Assembly (NCBI GenBank): GCA_023614405.1
Contig: CM042697.1
Span: forward strand, 470,872,792-470,936,791
Direction of reading: 5' to 3'
Length of the DNA stretch: 64,000 bases
DNA from: Avena insularis
Lineage: Eukaryota; Streptophyta; Magnoliopsida; Poales; Poaceae
The first letter of the stretch is position 1; each line of letters begins with the position of its first letter. The position numbers and the translations under genes were made by a program. The notes under the pieces were generated by a model that worked only from the letters and a program-made list of their open reading frames with translations, searched no databases and was not told where the DNA came from. Below are positions 21,918 to 34,000 of this stretch, piece after piece.

Positions 21918-23190
21918 ATGAGTCGAGAATGGATGTACGACACTCCCTGAATATCTGACGCATTTATTAAAGGCATGCATTCTTTCCTCGATTTGGCTAA
22001 GGCAAACAAGCGGAATGGTTTTATGTATTGTCCGTGTCGTGTCTGTCGGAATGAGAAGGATTACTCTTCATCCAAAACCATTCACATCCACCTGGTTCAA
22101 TCAGGTTTCATGTCCGGCTATATTTGTTGGACAAAGCATGGAGAAAGCGGGTTTATGATGGAAGACATCGAAGAAGAAGAAAACGATGACAACTATCCAA
22201 TGTTTCCTGAATATGGTGGCACTGCACTAGAAGACAATGAACAAGAAGAAGATGAAGAACGGGCATTAGATGAGACTGCTGATGATCTTCGTCAGGCCAT
22301 TCTTGATGCACGGAGCGAATGCAAAAATGAAAACGAGAAGAAGAAGTTGGAGCGCATGTTAGAGGATCACAAAAAATTGTTATACCCAAATTACGAAGGT
22401 GGCAACACAAAGCTCGGTACCATACTGGAATTACTGCAATGGAAAGCAGAGAATGGTTTATCTAACAAGGGATTTGAGAAGCTACTGAAAATTTGGAAGA
22501 AGAAGCTTCCAAAGGATAATGAATTGCCTGTCAGTACATACGAGGCAAAGAAGGTCGTCTGCCCTCTAGGACTAGAGATGCAGAAGATACATGCATGAAT
22601 TAATGACTGTATACTATATCGCGGTGAGGAGTACGAGAATTTGGATGCATGCCCGTATGCGGCGCATTGCGTTATAAGATAAGACGAGATGACCCTGGTG
22701 ATGTTGAGGGCGAGCAGCGCCCCAGGAAGAGGGTTCCTGCAAAGGTTATGTGGTATGCTCCTATAATACCACGGTTGAAACGTTTGTTTAGAAACAAAGA
22801 GAATGCCAAGTTGTTGCGATGGCACAAAGAAGAGCGCAGGAAAGAATCGATGTTGAGACACCCCACTGATGGCTCGCAATGGAGAAAAATCGATAGAGAG
22901 TACCCGAGCTTTGTAGATGACGCAAGGAACTTAAGGTTTGGTCTAAGTACAGATGGCATGAATCCTTTTGGAGAGCAGAGCTGCAGTCATAGCACCTGGC
23001 CTGTAACTCTATGTATATATAACCTGCCTCCTTGGTTGTGCATGAAGCGGAAGTTCACTATGATGCCAGTGATCATCCAAGGCCCGAAGCAACCCGACAA
23101 TGACATTGATGTCTATCTAAGGCCATTAGTTGAAGAACTACTACAGTTGTGGCGCGACGAAGGTGTTCGTATGTGGGATGAGCACAAATA
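21918..23190 (+). pseudogene. CACTA TNPD-like transposase, truncated and decayed
   Basis: The ATG at 21918 directly follows a splice-acceptor-like tgcag. MSREWMYDTP is followed by a TGA at 21948-21950, then SFLDLAKANKRNGFMYCPCR, the zinc-ligand N-terminal transposase-associated region. A highly acidic stretch follows (about 22155-22270). The TNP2 core begins INDCILYRGEEYENLDACP; a TGA replaces a codon near 22597 and a one-base deletion near 22655 shifts the frame. It continues through WYAPIIPRLKRLFRN and PVIIQGPKQPDNDIDVYLRP to MWDEHK, then stops at 23190 where repeats begin. Most of the DDE core is missing. The enzyme would have cut element ends. Confidence 0.82.
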
Positions 23191-23331
23191 GGAGCCATTT
23201 AGTGTTAGTCCTGGTTTATGGCTGGACCGGGACTAAAGGGGGGCCTTTAGTTCCGATTCGTACTACGACTTTCCCAAATAATGAAGATGTTGTCATGATT
23301 CGTTCTTATCATGAAGATCTGATCTCCAACT

Positions 23332-23572
23332 TTCTTGAAGATGCCGGAGGACTGGGCTCCGACGGCATCTCCCTGAAACTGGCCGTAGTGGTGTCCCTGC
23401 TCTCGAATACCATATTGCATCTTGTAACTTCTCTAACTAGATCAATACGCCTGGGAGCTAACCTAATTTCACATATTAGGGAGTGCCTCTATGACCAGTT
23501 TCTTGGAGATGCCGGAGGATTGGGCTCCGACAGCATCTCCCTGAAACTGGCTGTAGTGGTGTCCCTGAGCTT
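23332..23572 (+). repeat. Direct repeat pair in CACTA interior
   Basis: Two copies of a roughly 75-bp block (gatgccggaggactgggctc...ctgaaactgg...gtagtggtgtccctg) start at 23332 and 23500, offset 168 bp, differing at a few positions. No function is apparent. Confidence 0.8.
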
Positions 23573-23915
23573 GAAGACCACCTTGGAGATGCCTCAAACT
23601 AGCTGGAGGACTGGACTCACAAGGATGCCTATTTATAGTACAAGTAGCTCAGCATAGTGTCGACACTCACGACATAATGTGAACATTCACCCCTATTATT
23701 AGTGCTGACTCATGTTTTGTCCCGGTTGATGTCTCCAACCGGGACTAAAGGTTCAGCTTTAGTCCCGGTTGACGACACCAACCGGGACAAGGTAAAATCC
23801 GCACGACATAATGTCGACACTCATCCCTATCATTAGTGTTGCCTGCCCTAGCCTGCATGCCCTAGTCCTGCCTGCCCTATCCTGCCGCAAGCTTTAGTCC
23901 CGGTCCATATTTAGT

Positions 23916-24365
23916 ATGCTAATAGATTTATATTATAGATCTTTTTTCCTGCAAATTTTGATATATGATACATATTTTTCATAATTACAAAATAAAAGAT
24001 ATTGAAATAATAATATTAATAAATTCAAACTCTAGTATACAAAAGATATTTTTTAATTCAACAAAATATTAGTTTTATAACAGAATATGCTAATAGATTT
24101 ACATTATAGATCTTTTTTTCCGCAAAATTTGATATATAATACATATTTTTCATCATTACAGAATAAAAGATATTGAAGTAATAATATTAATAAATTCAAA
24201 CTCTACTAGACAAAAGATATTTTTTAATTCAATAAAATATTAGTTTTATAACAGAATATGCTAATAGATTTACATAATAGATATTTTTTTCTGCAAAATT
24301 TGATATATAATACATATTTTTCGTCATCACAAAACAAAAGATATAGAAATAATAAAATTAAAAAA
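23916..24365 (+). repeat. 171-bp AT-rich tandem repeat, about 2.6 copies
   Basis: The landmark atgctaatagatttac/tat recurs at 23916, 24087 and 24258, exactly 171 bp apart each time. The units include gatatataatacatattttt and attttttaattca blocks. It lies between the TNPD-like and TNPA-like genes of the CACTA element. Confidence 0.92.
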
Positions 24366-24535
24366 ATTAACCTCTAGTCCCGGCCCCAACCTCCAACCGG
24401 GACTAGAGGTTTTTGCGCGCGAGAACGAAACGGCGCGTCAAAAGACCTCTAGTCCCGGCTGGAGGCAGAGGCCGGGACTAGACGCACCCCCTCTAGTCCC
24501 AGCTGGAGGCTGGAACTAGGACTAGAGGTGGTGGG

Positions 24536-24820
24536 TATAAATACCCATCGTTCTCCTCCCGGCCCGAGCCACCAGCCGGGACGTTCTCCCTTCTCCAAAT
24601 CTCTGCACACATGCGACACCGCCAGGCCATCGTCGTGCTGCCCCGCCGCCCCGCCGTGCTTCTCGCCGCCCTGCCGCGCGCCGTGCTTCTCGCTCGTCCC
24701 CGCGCGCCCCGCCCGTGAAGTCGCCTCCACGCCCCTCACCGACCCGTCCCCGCGCCGCCGTAGGCGCCTCCCGCCGCACCGCACCTCACCGGCCCGTCCC
24801 CGCGCCGCCCCTTCGGCCGG
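24536..24820 (+). promoter_or_regulatory. TATA box and GC-rich leader exon of the TNPA-like gene
   Basis: TATAAATA at 24536-24543 is followed by a pyrimidine-rich, GC-rich leader that ends at a good splice donor, ccg|gtgagt, at 24820. The next 550 bp are AT-rich with 'tagtttgatagtttga' microrepeats and look like a leader intron. The ORFs reading through the leader are Pro/Arg-rich and not clearly coding. Confidence 0.55.
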
Positions 24821-25382
24821 TGAGTTTTTATTTTCTATTTTTTCATATAGTGTATTTTTCAATATTGTTAGTGTATTTTTTCAATTTGTTAGTGTATCTT
24901 TTCACTATATAGTGTATATTAGTTAGCGATGAATGTGTTAATATATAGTGTATACTTATTTCAATATATAGTGTATATTTGTTTAGTTTTATAGTTTGAT
25001 ATATAATTTTAGCGATGAATATTGTATATTGTTTAGTTTGATCATAGTTTGATATATTTGTTTAGTTTGATAGTTTGAATAGTGTATATTATTTAGTTTG
25101 ATAGTTTGAATAGTGTATATTTGTAGTTTGATAGTTTGATATGTTTGATTAGTTTGAATAGTGTATATTGTTTAGTTTGATACTTTGGATATAGTGTATA
25201 TTTGTTTAGTTTGATAGTTTGATATATAATTTTAGCGATGATTTAAGGATATTATTATTTAGTTTAGTGATATTTGTTAGTATTTAGGATATTATTGCTA
25301 ATATTTAGGAAATTATTACTATTATTAGAATATAAATATTTACTTAGCATTATTTCGGTCAAATCCATACCTACTTTAGGAT

Positions 25383-27180
25383 ATGCCCATACCGCATCCT
25401 CGTAGTGGACTCGGTCAGAGCGAGGGAGTACTACGCTCTAGCGGTGTTGTACGATACTGGGCTCCGCCAGGCTGGCACTGGGAGGTGCTACCGTCAGGGA
25501 CGCATAGCTTGGTGAGGAATCAGGGTGTCGTCGTCGACCTAGATCTTCTTTGGTGGAGGTCACGTGGTGCAGGCAGTGTGTAGAGGGAGACGACCCCCCG
25601 AGGAGGTGGTACGACGTCGTGTCAAGGAGGAGGACGAGCACGTCCTTCGCTATATGGAGATGTTGGACGCCTGGATTGCCCCCCATACCTGGCAGGTTAT
25701 TCAGGGATCTCACCCTAGTTATACTTCGGTGATGGTTCCGACTATTTGGTTGGTCACATCCCGCGGCTCAGGAGCCGGGAGTCGACGTTGAGTTTGAGCG
25801 ATGTTATCAGACAAGATGTTGTTCTTTATATGATATTACTACTTTGTCATTATTAGAGATGTATTATGACTTCTTTGTTGTTTTCTGAGATGTTATATGA
25901 TATTAATACTTTTGTTGTCATTCGAGATGTTATATAATTTTATTACTCATATATGCATATTATGTCATAGTAGTTATTCTATGGATCACTTCAACAGTAG
26001 AGAAGGTGAAGAGCCTTTATTCGATATGATACTAGGTGGTGGAGGACCGCTCCCCTATCAGGATGGACCGCTCCCTTATCATGAAGGAGCGCTCGTTGAT
26101 CAGGGTGGAGAAGAAGACTGTGGAGCAGAAGATGGCTCACAGTTTCTGAATGAGTCCGGTGAGGGAATAGAGATAGAACCTCATGTCGAAGCGCATACTA
26201 GTTTTAATTTCGATGATGGCTTGGAAAAAGATGGACCAGCCTTGAAAAAGTCTGGGGAGGTATATTATTAAGCCTCTTGATCACTAGATAGATGATTAAT
26301 TGATTTGCGTGTATATATATTAACGAATGTTGTTTCTTATTTTAGACCTCCACATCGACCAAGTCAGTTAAAAAGAGTAAACGAGGATCGGCCAAAGGGA
26401 TGCCCGATGATGCGCATCTCACAATTGTTGAGGTCTCTCCAGTGGGCGTCCCGTTGCTTCCCATAAAGAACGCAAACACATTTATTCATCAATGTGGATT
26501 TGTTGTTAGGGACAATGTCCCGATCAGCATTATCAACTGGAATAAGCCAGCAAAGGGAGAAAATTCTATGAGTTATGTCGAGAACAGATACAAAGACATA
26601 CTATGGGATAAGCTCATTCGCCATTTCACCCTACCGGTCTTAGAGACTAAGGAGGCCACAGATGATATGAGGTCCAAAGTTAAGCATTTCGCTCTTAAGA
26701 AGATGTCCCAACAGTTCAATAACTATAAGAAAAGATTGTACAATGAATATCTCGAGGAAGGAAAAGTTCCAGAATTCGCTGACTCACTAGAGAAGCAGCG
26801 GCCTCACCGGGAAAGATTTCTAGACTACAAGAAATCAGCAATAGCAAAAAAAAGGTCCACAAAGAATAAAGAAAATGCTGCAAAAAAGAAATATGACCAT
26901 ACGATGGGGAGATGTGGCTACACGACTTCCGTTCCTAAATGGGACGAAGCCGAGAAAGCCTTCCGTGCCCAAGGTCTCACTCCAACTACAGAGGACTGGC
27001 CCATCAGAGTAAGGAATTGGTTACTTGCCGATGAGGCAAAGTATGACATGGAAACATGGGAGTTAATATTAGATGAAAAGTCCAATGTTTCTACACCCCA
27101 TGGAGAAATTGTTAAAACAATTGAGGAGGTTAAAAAGGGTAACTTCAAACCTGAGAGAGAGAACGACGAGCTGACAAAGG
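25383..27180 (+). pseudogene. CACTA TNPA-like gene, interrupted by copia
   Basis: The first coding part (25383-25790) resembles a CACTA-associated protein (YWAPPGWHWEVLPSG, then VVRRRVKEEDEHVLRYMEML) with a frameshift near 25565. A second frame starts with ATG at 25981 (MDHFNSREGEEPLFDMILGG), very acidic, and joins through a GT-AG intron (26260-26345, phase 0) to KSVKKSKRGSAKGMPDDAHL and a long basic region. RERFLDYKKSAIAKKRSTKN and HTMGRCGYTTS match the plant Ptta/En/Spm transposon family (Transposase_24). TNPA-type proteins bind subterminal repeats. The frame is open until the copia LTR begins at 27181. Confidence 0.78.
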
Positions 27181-28083
27181 TGTTGGAGATATGCCCTAGA
27201 GGCAATAATAAAAGTGGTTATTATTATATCTTTGTGTTTATGATAAATTTTTACATTCATACTATAATAGTATTAAACGGAACCATTAATACTTGTGTGA
27301 TCTGTAAACTAAATTAGAGTCCCTCGTAAAGCCTCTTTATAATACTAGCTTGTTGGTTAATAGATGATCATGGTTTCTCGATCATGAACATTGAGATGTT
27401 ATTAACATCAAGATCATATCATTAGGAGAATGGTATGATGGACATACTCCTATAGATAAGCGTAGCATAAAGATCAAGTCATTTCAATAGTTCGTTTGCT
27501 ATAAGCTTTTTGATACATAGTAACCTAATTCCTTCAACCATGAGATCATGCTAATCACCATCACCAGAAGGATGCTTTGATGACATCAAACACCACACCG
27601 TAAGTGGGTGGCTATAAAGGTGGCATTGAGTGTTCGGAAAGTATGTGTTGAGGCACATGGATCAAGAGTGGGATTTGTCCATCCATATGACAGATAGATA
27701 TACTCTGGGCCCTCTCGGTGGAATGTCATCCAATTAGCTTGCAAGCATGTGACTGGCTCACAAGTGATCACATATCACGGGAACGAGAAAATAGTACTTA
27801 TCGGTAACGAGGTTGAACTAGGTATGCAGAGATACCGACAATCAAACCTCGTATAAGTAAACTATCGCGAGACAAAGGGAAATTGGTATCATATGTAAGT
27901 GGTTCATTCGATCGCAAAGTAATCATAGAAATATGTGGGAGCCATATGAATTTCCAGATTTCTCTATTGGTTATTGATCGGAGAAGTGTCTCGGTTATGT
28001 CCGCATAATTCATGAACCATAGGGAGATACACTTAAGGATTCGATGTTGTTTAGTAGATATGGAATGTAAGTAGGGAAACCGA
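27181..28083 (+). mobile_element. 5' LTR of outer copia element, first part
   Basis: It starts tgttggagatatgcccta right after the CACTA sequence 'aaagg' and matches the LTRs at 28084 and 35027 with roughly 10 percent divergence. It is cut at 28083 by a nested copia insertion and resumes at 36841. The two parts sum to about 1.9 kb, the same length class as the nested element's LTRs. Belongs to the BARE/Angela-like Triticeae copia group, judging from recalled LTR features. Confidence 0.88.
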
Positions 28084-31000
28084 TGTTGAAGATTGCCCAA
28101 GAGGCAATAATAAAGTGGTTATTATCATATCTTCATACTTATGATAAATGTTTACATACCATGCTATAATTGTATTAACCGGAAACATTAATACTTGTGT
28201 GATTTGTAAACATAAAAGAGTCCCTAGTAAAGCCTCTTGTTAAACTAGCTTGTTGGTTAATATATGATCATGGATTCCTGATCATGAACATAGAGATGTT
28301 ATTAACAACAGGGTCATATCATTAGGAGAATGATGTGATGGACATACTCCTATAGTTAAGCGTAGCATAAAGATCAAGTCATTTAATATAGTTCATTTGC
28401 TATAAGCTTTCTGATACATAGTAACCTAATTCCTTCGACCATGAGATCATGTTAATCACCATCACCGGAAGGATGCTTTGATGACATCAAACACCACACC
28501 GTAACTGGGTGGCTATAAAGGTGTAATTGAGTGTTCGGAAAGTATGGGTTGAGGCACATGGATCAAGAGTGGGATTTGTCCATCCATATGACGGATAGAT
28601 ATACTCTGGGCCCTCTCGGTGGAATGTCATCCAATTAGCTTGCAAGCATGTGACTGGCTCACAAGGGATCACATATCACGGGAACGAGAAAAGAGTACTT
28701 ATCGGTAACGAGGTTGAACTAGGTATGCAGAGATACCGACGATCAAAACCTCGGATAAGTAAACTATCATGAGACAAAGGGAAATTGGTATCGTATGTAA
28801 GTGGTTCATTCGATCACAAAGTAATCGTAGAAATATGTGGGAGCCATATGAATTTCCAGATTCCTCTATTGGTTATTGATCGGAGAAATGTCTCGGTCAT
28901 GTCCGCATAATTCACGAACCGTAGGGAGACACACTTAAGGATTTGGTGTTGTTGAGTAGTTATGGAATGATGAGAAAGAGACCGAATGTTGTTTGGAGTC
29001 TCGGATGGGATCCGGGATATCACTAGGAGATCCGGAATGGTCCGGAGAATAAGATTCATAAAAGGAAAGTCCTATTTCGGAGTTTGGGAATGATTCCAGT
29101 GTTTTCATCGGGAATGTTCTAGAAGGGTCCGGAAGGTCCGGCACTCCGGAGGGGAAGGGTACATGAATGTGTCATAACAAGTTGGAATGGTTGCATCATG
29201 TACTAGGTGTCATCGCTGAGCAAAAATAAAGCGATAAATCAAATCCTAGTTTGAAAAGTCAAACGCCAATTTGAAAAGTCAAACGGCAAGTTTGCTTGGT
29301 GGAGGGACAGTAGGTAACCTACTTAGGGAGGAAGTCCTACTCCCTCCACCCGCCGGCCAAGGAGGAGGAGTTGGAGGAGGACTCCCTCCTCCCAACCGCG
29401 CCTCCCTCCCACCTATAAAATAAGGGGCAGGGGTGCCTCTCTTCCAAACACCTCTCGCCTCTAAACCTAAACCCTAGCCGCCGGCCTCCACCATTGTCGC
29501 CGCCTCCTAGGGTTTGCCAAGTTGCCGAGTTGGGTCTCTCCTCTTGCCCTAGCCGCCGGCCTTGCTCCCTCTCTTTGGTGTGTCTAAACCCTAGATCACC
29601 TAGGCTCTCTCATAGTCCACCATACTCGCTCCGGCTTAAGGCGAAGCCCTGCGAGATCTCCCCTCTACTTCCGGTACCACGTCGTCATGCTGCCGGAATC
29701 GCGAGGAGAGTGCTACAACCTCCGCTGCCTGCTGGAACAAGGGAGAGGAAGGTCTTCATCGAGTACCGAACGTGTGACCGACTGCGGAAGCACTGCCGGA
29801 ACGCAGCGCCGGAAGGATCATCTACGCGATCTTGAGATCGGAAGTGTACGACTACATCATCCACGAGAATCTGCTCCCGTTAACCGCTTTGGAATCTTTG
29901 AGGGTGAGTTCATCTATCGACTCGTTGCTACAATCTAGTAGATAGATCTTGGCTTGTTTGTTTGCATGCGGTAGAAAAAATTTTGTTTTCCATGCTACGA
30001 ACCCGTACAGTGGTATCAGAGCCGTGTCTATATATAGATCTGTTGCATGAGTAGAACACAATGGTCATTGTGGGCGTTGATGCTTTTGTTGTCGATTGCT
30101 TCTTGTGTACTTTGCATCTTGCGGGATGGTGGGATGAAGCGGCCCGGGCTAACCTTACATGACATCGTTCATGAGACTTGCTCCACGCTTGACATGCAAC
30201 TTGTATTGCATAAGTGGCTTTGCGGGTGTCTGTTTCTCCCAATATAGTTGAGATCCAATTTACAACGGGTGATTGACAATACTAGTATCAATGTTGTGGT
30301 TCTTGTTCGTAAGTTAGAACGACACTTATTGAAAGCCCCAAACCACGTAAAACATGCAAAGAAAATTAGAGGCGTCTAACTTTGTTTTGCAGGGGTGTGC
30401 TGTGATGTGATATGGCCATGATTGTGATTATATTTGATGTATGCAATGTTCCTTATTGTAAGTTGGCAACCGGCAGGAGCCATATGGTTGTTTCCATTAA
30501 GTTCTTCGTGTCTATTATTCAAAGTAGTTGTAATAGTTGATGCTGGTGGAAGACAACCATGAAGCGGCGCCATTGACCTTGACGCCACACCGGTGATGAT
30601 GGAGATCATATTCGTGCTTGAAGATGGAGATCGGAAGCACAAGAAAAAAGGCCATATCATATCACATATTATGAATTGCATGTGATGTTAATCCTTTTAT
30701 GCATCTTGTATTGCTTAGTTCACGACGGTAGCATTATAAGATGATCCCTCAAGCACACAATTTCAAGTTTTAAAGTGTTCATCCTTAGTAAGCACCGTTG
30801 CTGAAGCTCGTTGTTTCGAAGCACCACGTGATGATCGGGTGTGTTAGATTCTGCGAGTGTATACAACGTGAGCATGCCAGATTTGCTCATGCGGAAGCTA
30901 AGGTTTGATCTTGACGATCCTAGCATGTACAGACATGGTCTCGGAACATGGATCACCGAAAGGTAAAGCATGAGTCATATAATAGATTTGATGAACATGT

Positions 31001-34000
31001 TGATGTTCGCCATTGAAGCTACATCAAATCTCGTGATGATCGGTTTTGATGTGGTGGATTTGGTTCGTGTGATCACTAAAACAATGTGAGGGATATTGTT
31101 TTGAGTGGGAGTTCAACGGCAATATGATTAAAAGTTGAACACTATTTATCATAAATTAAATCAAAGTGAATTTTCATAATTGTTATAGTCATTGGCATCC
31201 GTTTACCACCTTGCGCTTAGTTATAATTGAGATGATAGAACTATACAATTCTGGTTAGTTACTTTACGAACTGGTATCGTATTGTTTTGAAGTGTTAATC
31301 TAAAGTTTAAAAGTCCTATTGCAAACTTTCAGTAATTTCCGGTTACTCCATGAGGTTTAATAATTAGTATTAAATCAAGAGTGACAATTCCAAGTGTTAG
31401 TGCATGAGTATCATGTTTGTCTCCATGATTCTTGATATTCAAAGGATTGTCTTAATATCAAGGTTATCTAGGATCTGAAAGAGTTGTTTTAGAAACCATG
31501 ATGTGTGGAAGATATTGTGATATCTGAAACGAAGTTTTGGTTGCAACATGATAGAGTATAATATGGCAAAAGTCATGTTCTTATATTTGATGAGAATTTG
31601 CAAAAGGTTGGAGACACTAGTTGTCCTAAACCTCCAAAAGGTTTTGGAGAGCAACATTATACTCGTGATTCACCATTATAAGCTAAAAGTAGCTTGATCA
31701 TGGATGATTCCATGATAAGGGTGAATATTTGATGTAGTTAAAATGTTTACTACACCAAGAGATTACTAAAGAAAGGAATTTGAAAGAACACCAAACATTT
31801 GATGATGGTGATCTACTTCAAAGTGCAAGTCCAAAGACATGGTATTTTACTATACATGCTTTGGACTATGTGTCATGTATATGGCTCCACTATTGATGTT
31901 GATAGGTTCTTTCAAACAGAAAAGGAAATACTGAAAGAGAATCTCATAAGTATATGGTAGAAAAGAAAAGACTAGAATTGTTCAGCTTAAGTATATAGAT
32001 GATATACATGTTATGGATATATTATTTGCTTATTAAACAATGTGGTTCTTAAGTATTTGATACTGAATTTGTTGGTGTGAATCGTCATACAAAACAACAC
32101 AATTCATGAACTACAATGGCCTAAGTAACTAGCAAAAGAATATGTGATGATGTTCATCGAGAACAAATAAAGGGTTATTGTGTTGCTCGTTAAACATCAA
32201 AGCTTGCCTTCAAGATTTGTTTTATCAGGTATTATGAGAACAAAAGGGTTGTTCAAATAATTGTCGTAATCCATAAAAGATAGATGATTCACAAATCTCG
32301 TTGGAGAAATCACATCCATAAAACTAGTGCTAAAAATGTCGAAAGACAAATTGATTGAAACATCACTTAGGAAGTGACATCGCCGTTTAAATTATATTGG
32401 AAAGGAAACATGAAGAAACTCCATGTGGATGGAATTTTGGAGTCTTTTGATTTTTGATCACATGACGCTTGTGAAACTTTCCTAGAGATAATTAAAACTT
32501 CGTTCATAGGCCAAAAGGGAACGAATGACTAGCTTATTGGAACTTGTACATATTGTTGTACGAAGTCCATTATGTGTAGTCAAGAGCGATGGATTTCAAC
32601 TTCATATGCTTTCTCCGAAAATTTGAGTGAATATATGAATATTTACTTAATAAGGATGAAGTATGAAACATTTGAAAAGTTCAAAGACTTTCAAGATGAA
32701 GTGCAAAATCATTGTAGCAATAATATAAATAGTTTATGATAAGATCATAAAGGAAGATATTTGAGTTACAAGTTTAGCATAATACCTAAGATTTAAGGAA
32801 TCGTTCCGTGAATTTGCATGTCCCGAAACACCATAAGAGTATGGAGCGTTCGAGATATGTAATTAAACCTTGTTTGACATGGTAAGATCGAAGGTGTAAT
32901 TCATAAAACTGCCATTATATTTTAAAGATTAAAAGATTTAGAGACTACCATTTTTCCACTGAAAAGAGCTCCATCATAATCCATTGAAATGACACCATAT
33001 AAAGTTATGGTTTGGGATAAAACCCAAGTTGTCCTTTCTTAAACATTGGTATGCTATGCATAAGAAAGATGTTTGCAACCAAAGTCGGATGAACCTGTCT
33101 TTGTATGTTATTTCAAATAACTGTTAAGTAATCCTCCATAACATCGGAGACAAAAGTGTTTGTCACTTAGAACGTCAAGTTTCTTTGAGAAGGAATTTTT
33201 CGTGAAAAGATAAGTGGGAGGACAATAGAACTTTGATAAGGTTAAAAGAACCTTAGCTATATGTGCAAAGTTGCGCAGCGCCGAAAAGTGTTCCGGAGGC
33301 AGCAACAATGCTCATGGCTCATGTGCCTCAAAGGTTGTGGTCACGGAGGTCAAAGTTTCTATTGAACCAAGTAGGTCGAGTAAACAATCAAATACCAAGA
33401 TTTGAGGGTTGAATCATTATTTGAGAATAATGAACGGACTACATGCAAAGAAGCGATGATGGGCCCTGACTCCGTCAAATGGCTTGAAGCCATAAAATCC
33501 GTGATAGTTCCATATACGAGAGATCAAGCTTTGAACTTGAAAGACCCTCTGGAAAGGTACAAGACCTCACAGTCGTATTTGGATCTATAAATAAATAGAC
33601 ATGGATGTTTCACATCTATGAAATAGTCGACATGTTGGGAAAGAGTTCACAACAATGTTCAAAGGTTGACTATGACAAGATTTGATCTTTCATAGCGATA
33701 TTTAGTCTAGACGGATTAATGTAGCAACCATGACATATAATTTTGTTATGTGTTGAATAAACAAAAACAAGTTCTTCTAATAGAATGGTTACCAAGGACG
33801 TGTGCATGACACGGTCCAAAGGGTTTTGTTAATTCAAAGGATTCTAAAAGCATATGCAAACTTCAATGGTTGAAGTAAGCATCGTGGAGTTGGAATCTTC
33901 ACTATGATGAAACTGTTAAAAGAGTTTAATTTCATCGGAGACGATGAAGATGCTTGAATTTGCAAGAAATTAAGTGGGAGCGCTAATACATGTTTCTAAT

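Larger units (their letters stand above)
21085..27180 (+). mobile_element. Composite CACTA element, left end intact, right end missing
   Basis: The left terminus cactagtagaaaaacgacc at 21085 and 'tagtcccgg' type subterminal repeats (21120-21360) identify an En/Spm-like element. Plus-strand TNPD-like (21918-23190) and TNPA-like (25383-27180) genes follow. Subterminal-type repeats recur internally (23205-23270, 23715-23790, 24370-24530), where autonomous elements usually have only coding sequence or introns, suggesting fusion of two CACTA copies. The right end is not found: a copia element enters at 27181 and no CACTA terminus appears on its far side. Confidence 0.78.

Noticed and set aside
24449..24926. 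Pro/Arg-rich ORFs on both strands near the TNPA-like leader
   Set aside because: Low complexity and interrupted by a good splice donor; treated as an untranslated leader.
29494..29835. ORF ending in 'ERKVFIEYRTCD' and the similar one at 36214-36693
   Set aside because: Both lie in the copia LTR leader (R-U5 region) and are not conserved in frame between LTR copies.
30011..30023. tRNA-like sequence
   Set aside because: It is the copia primer-binding site complementary to tRNA-Met, directly after an LTR, not a tRNA gene. The same applies at 37833, 50207 and 54114.
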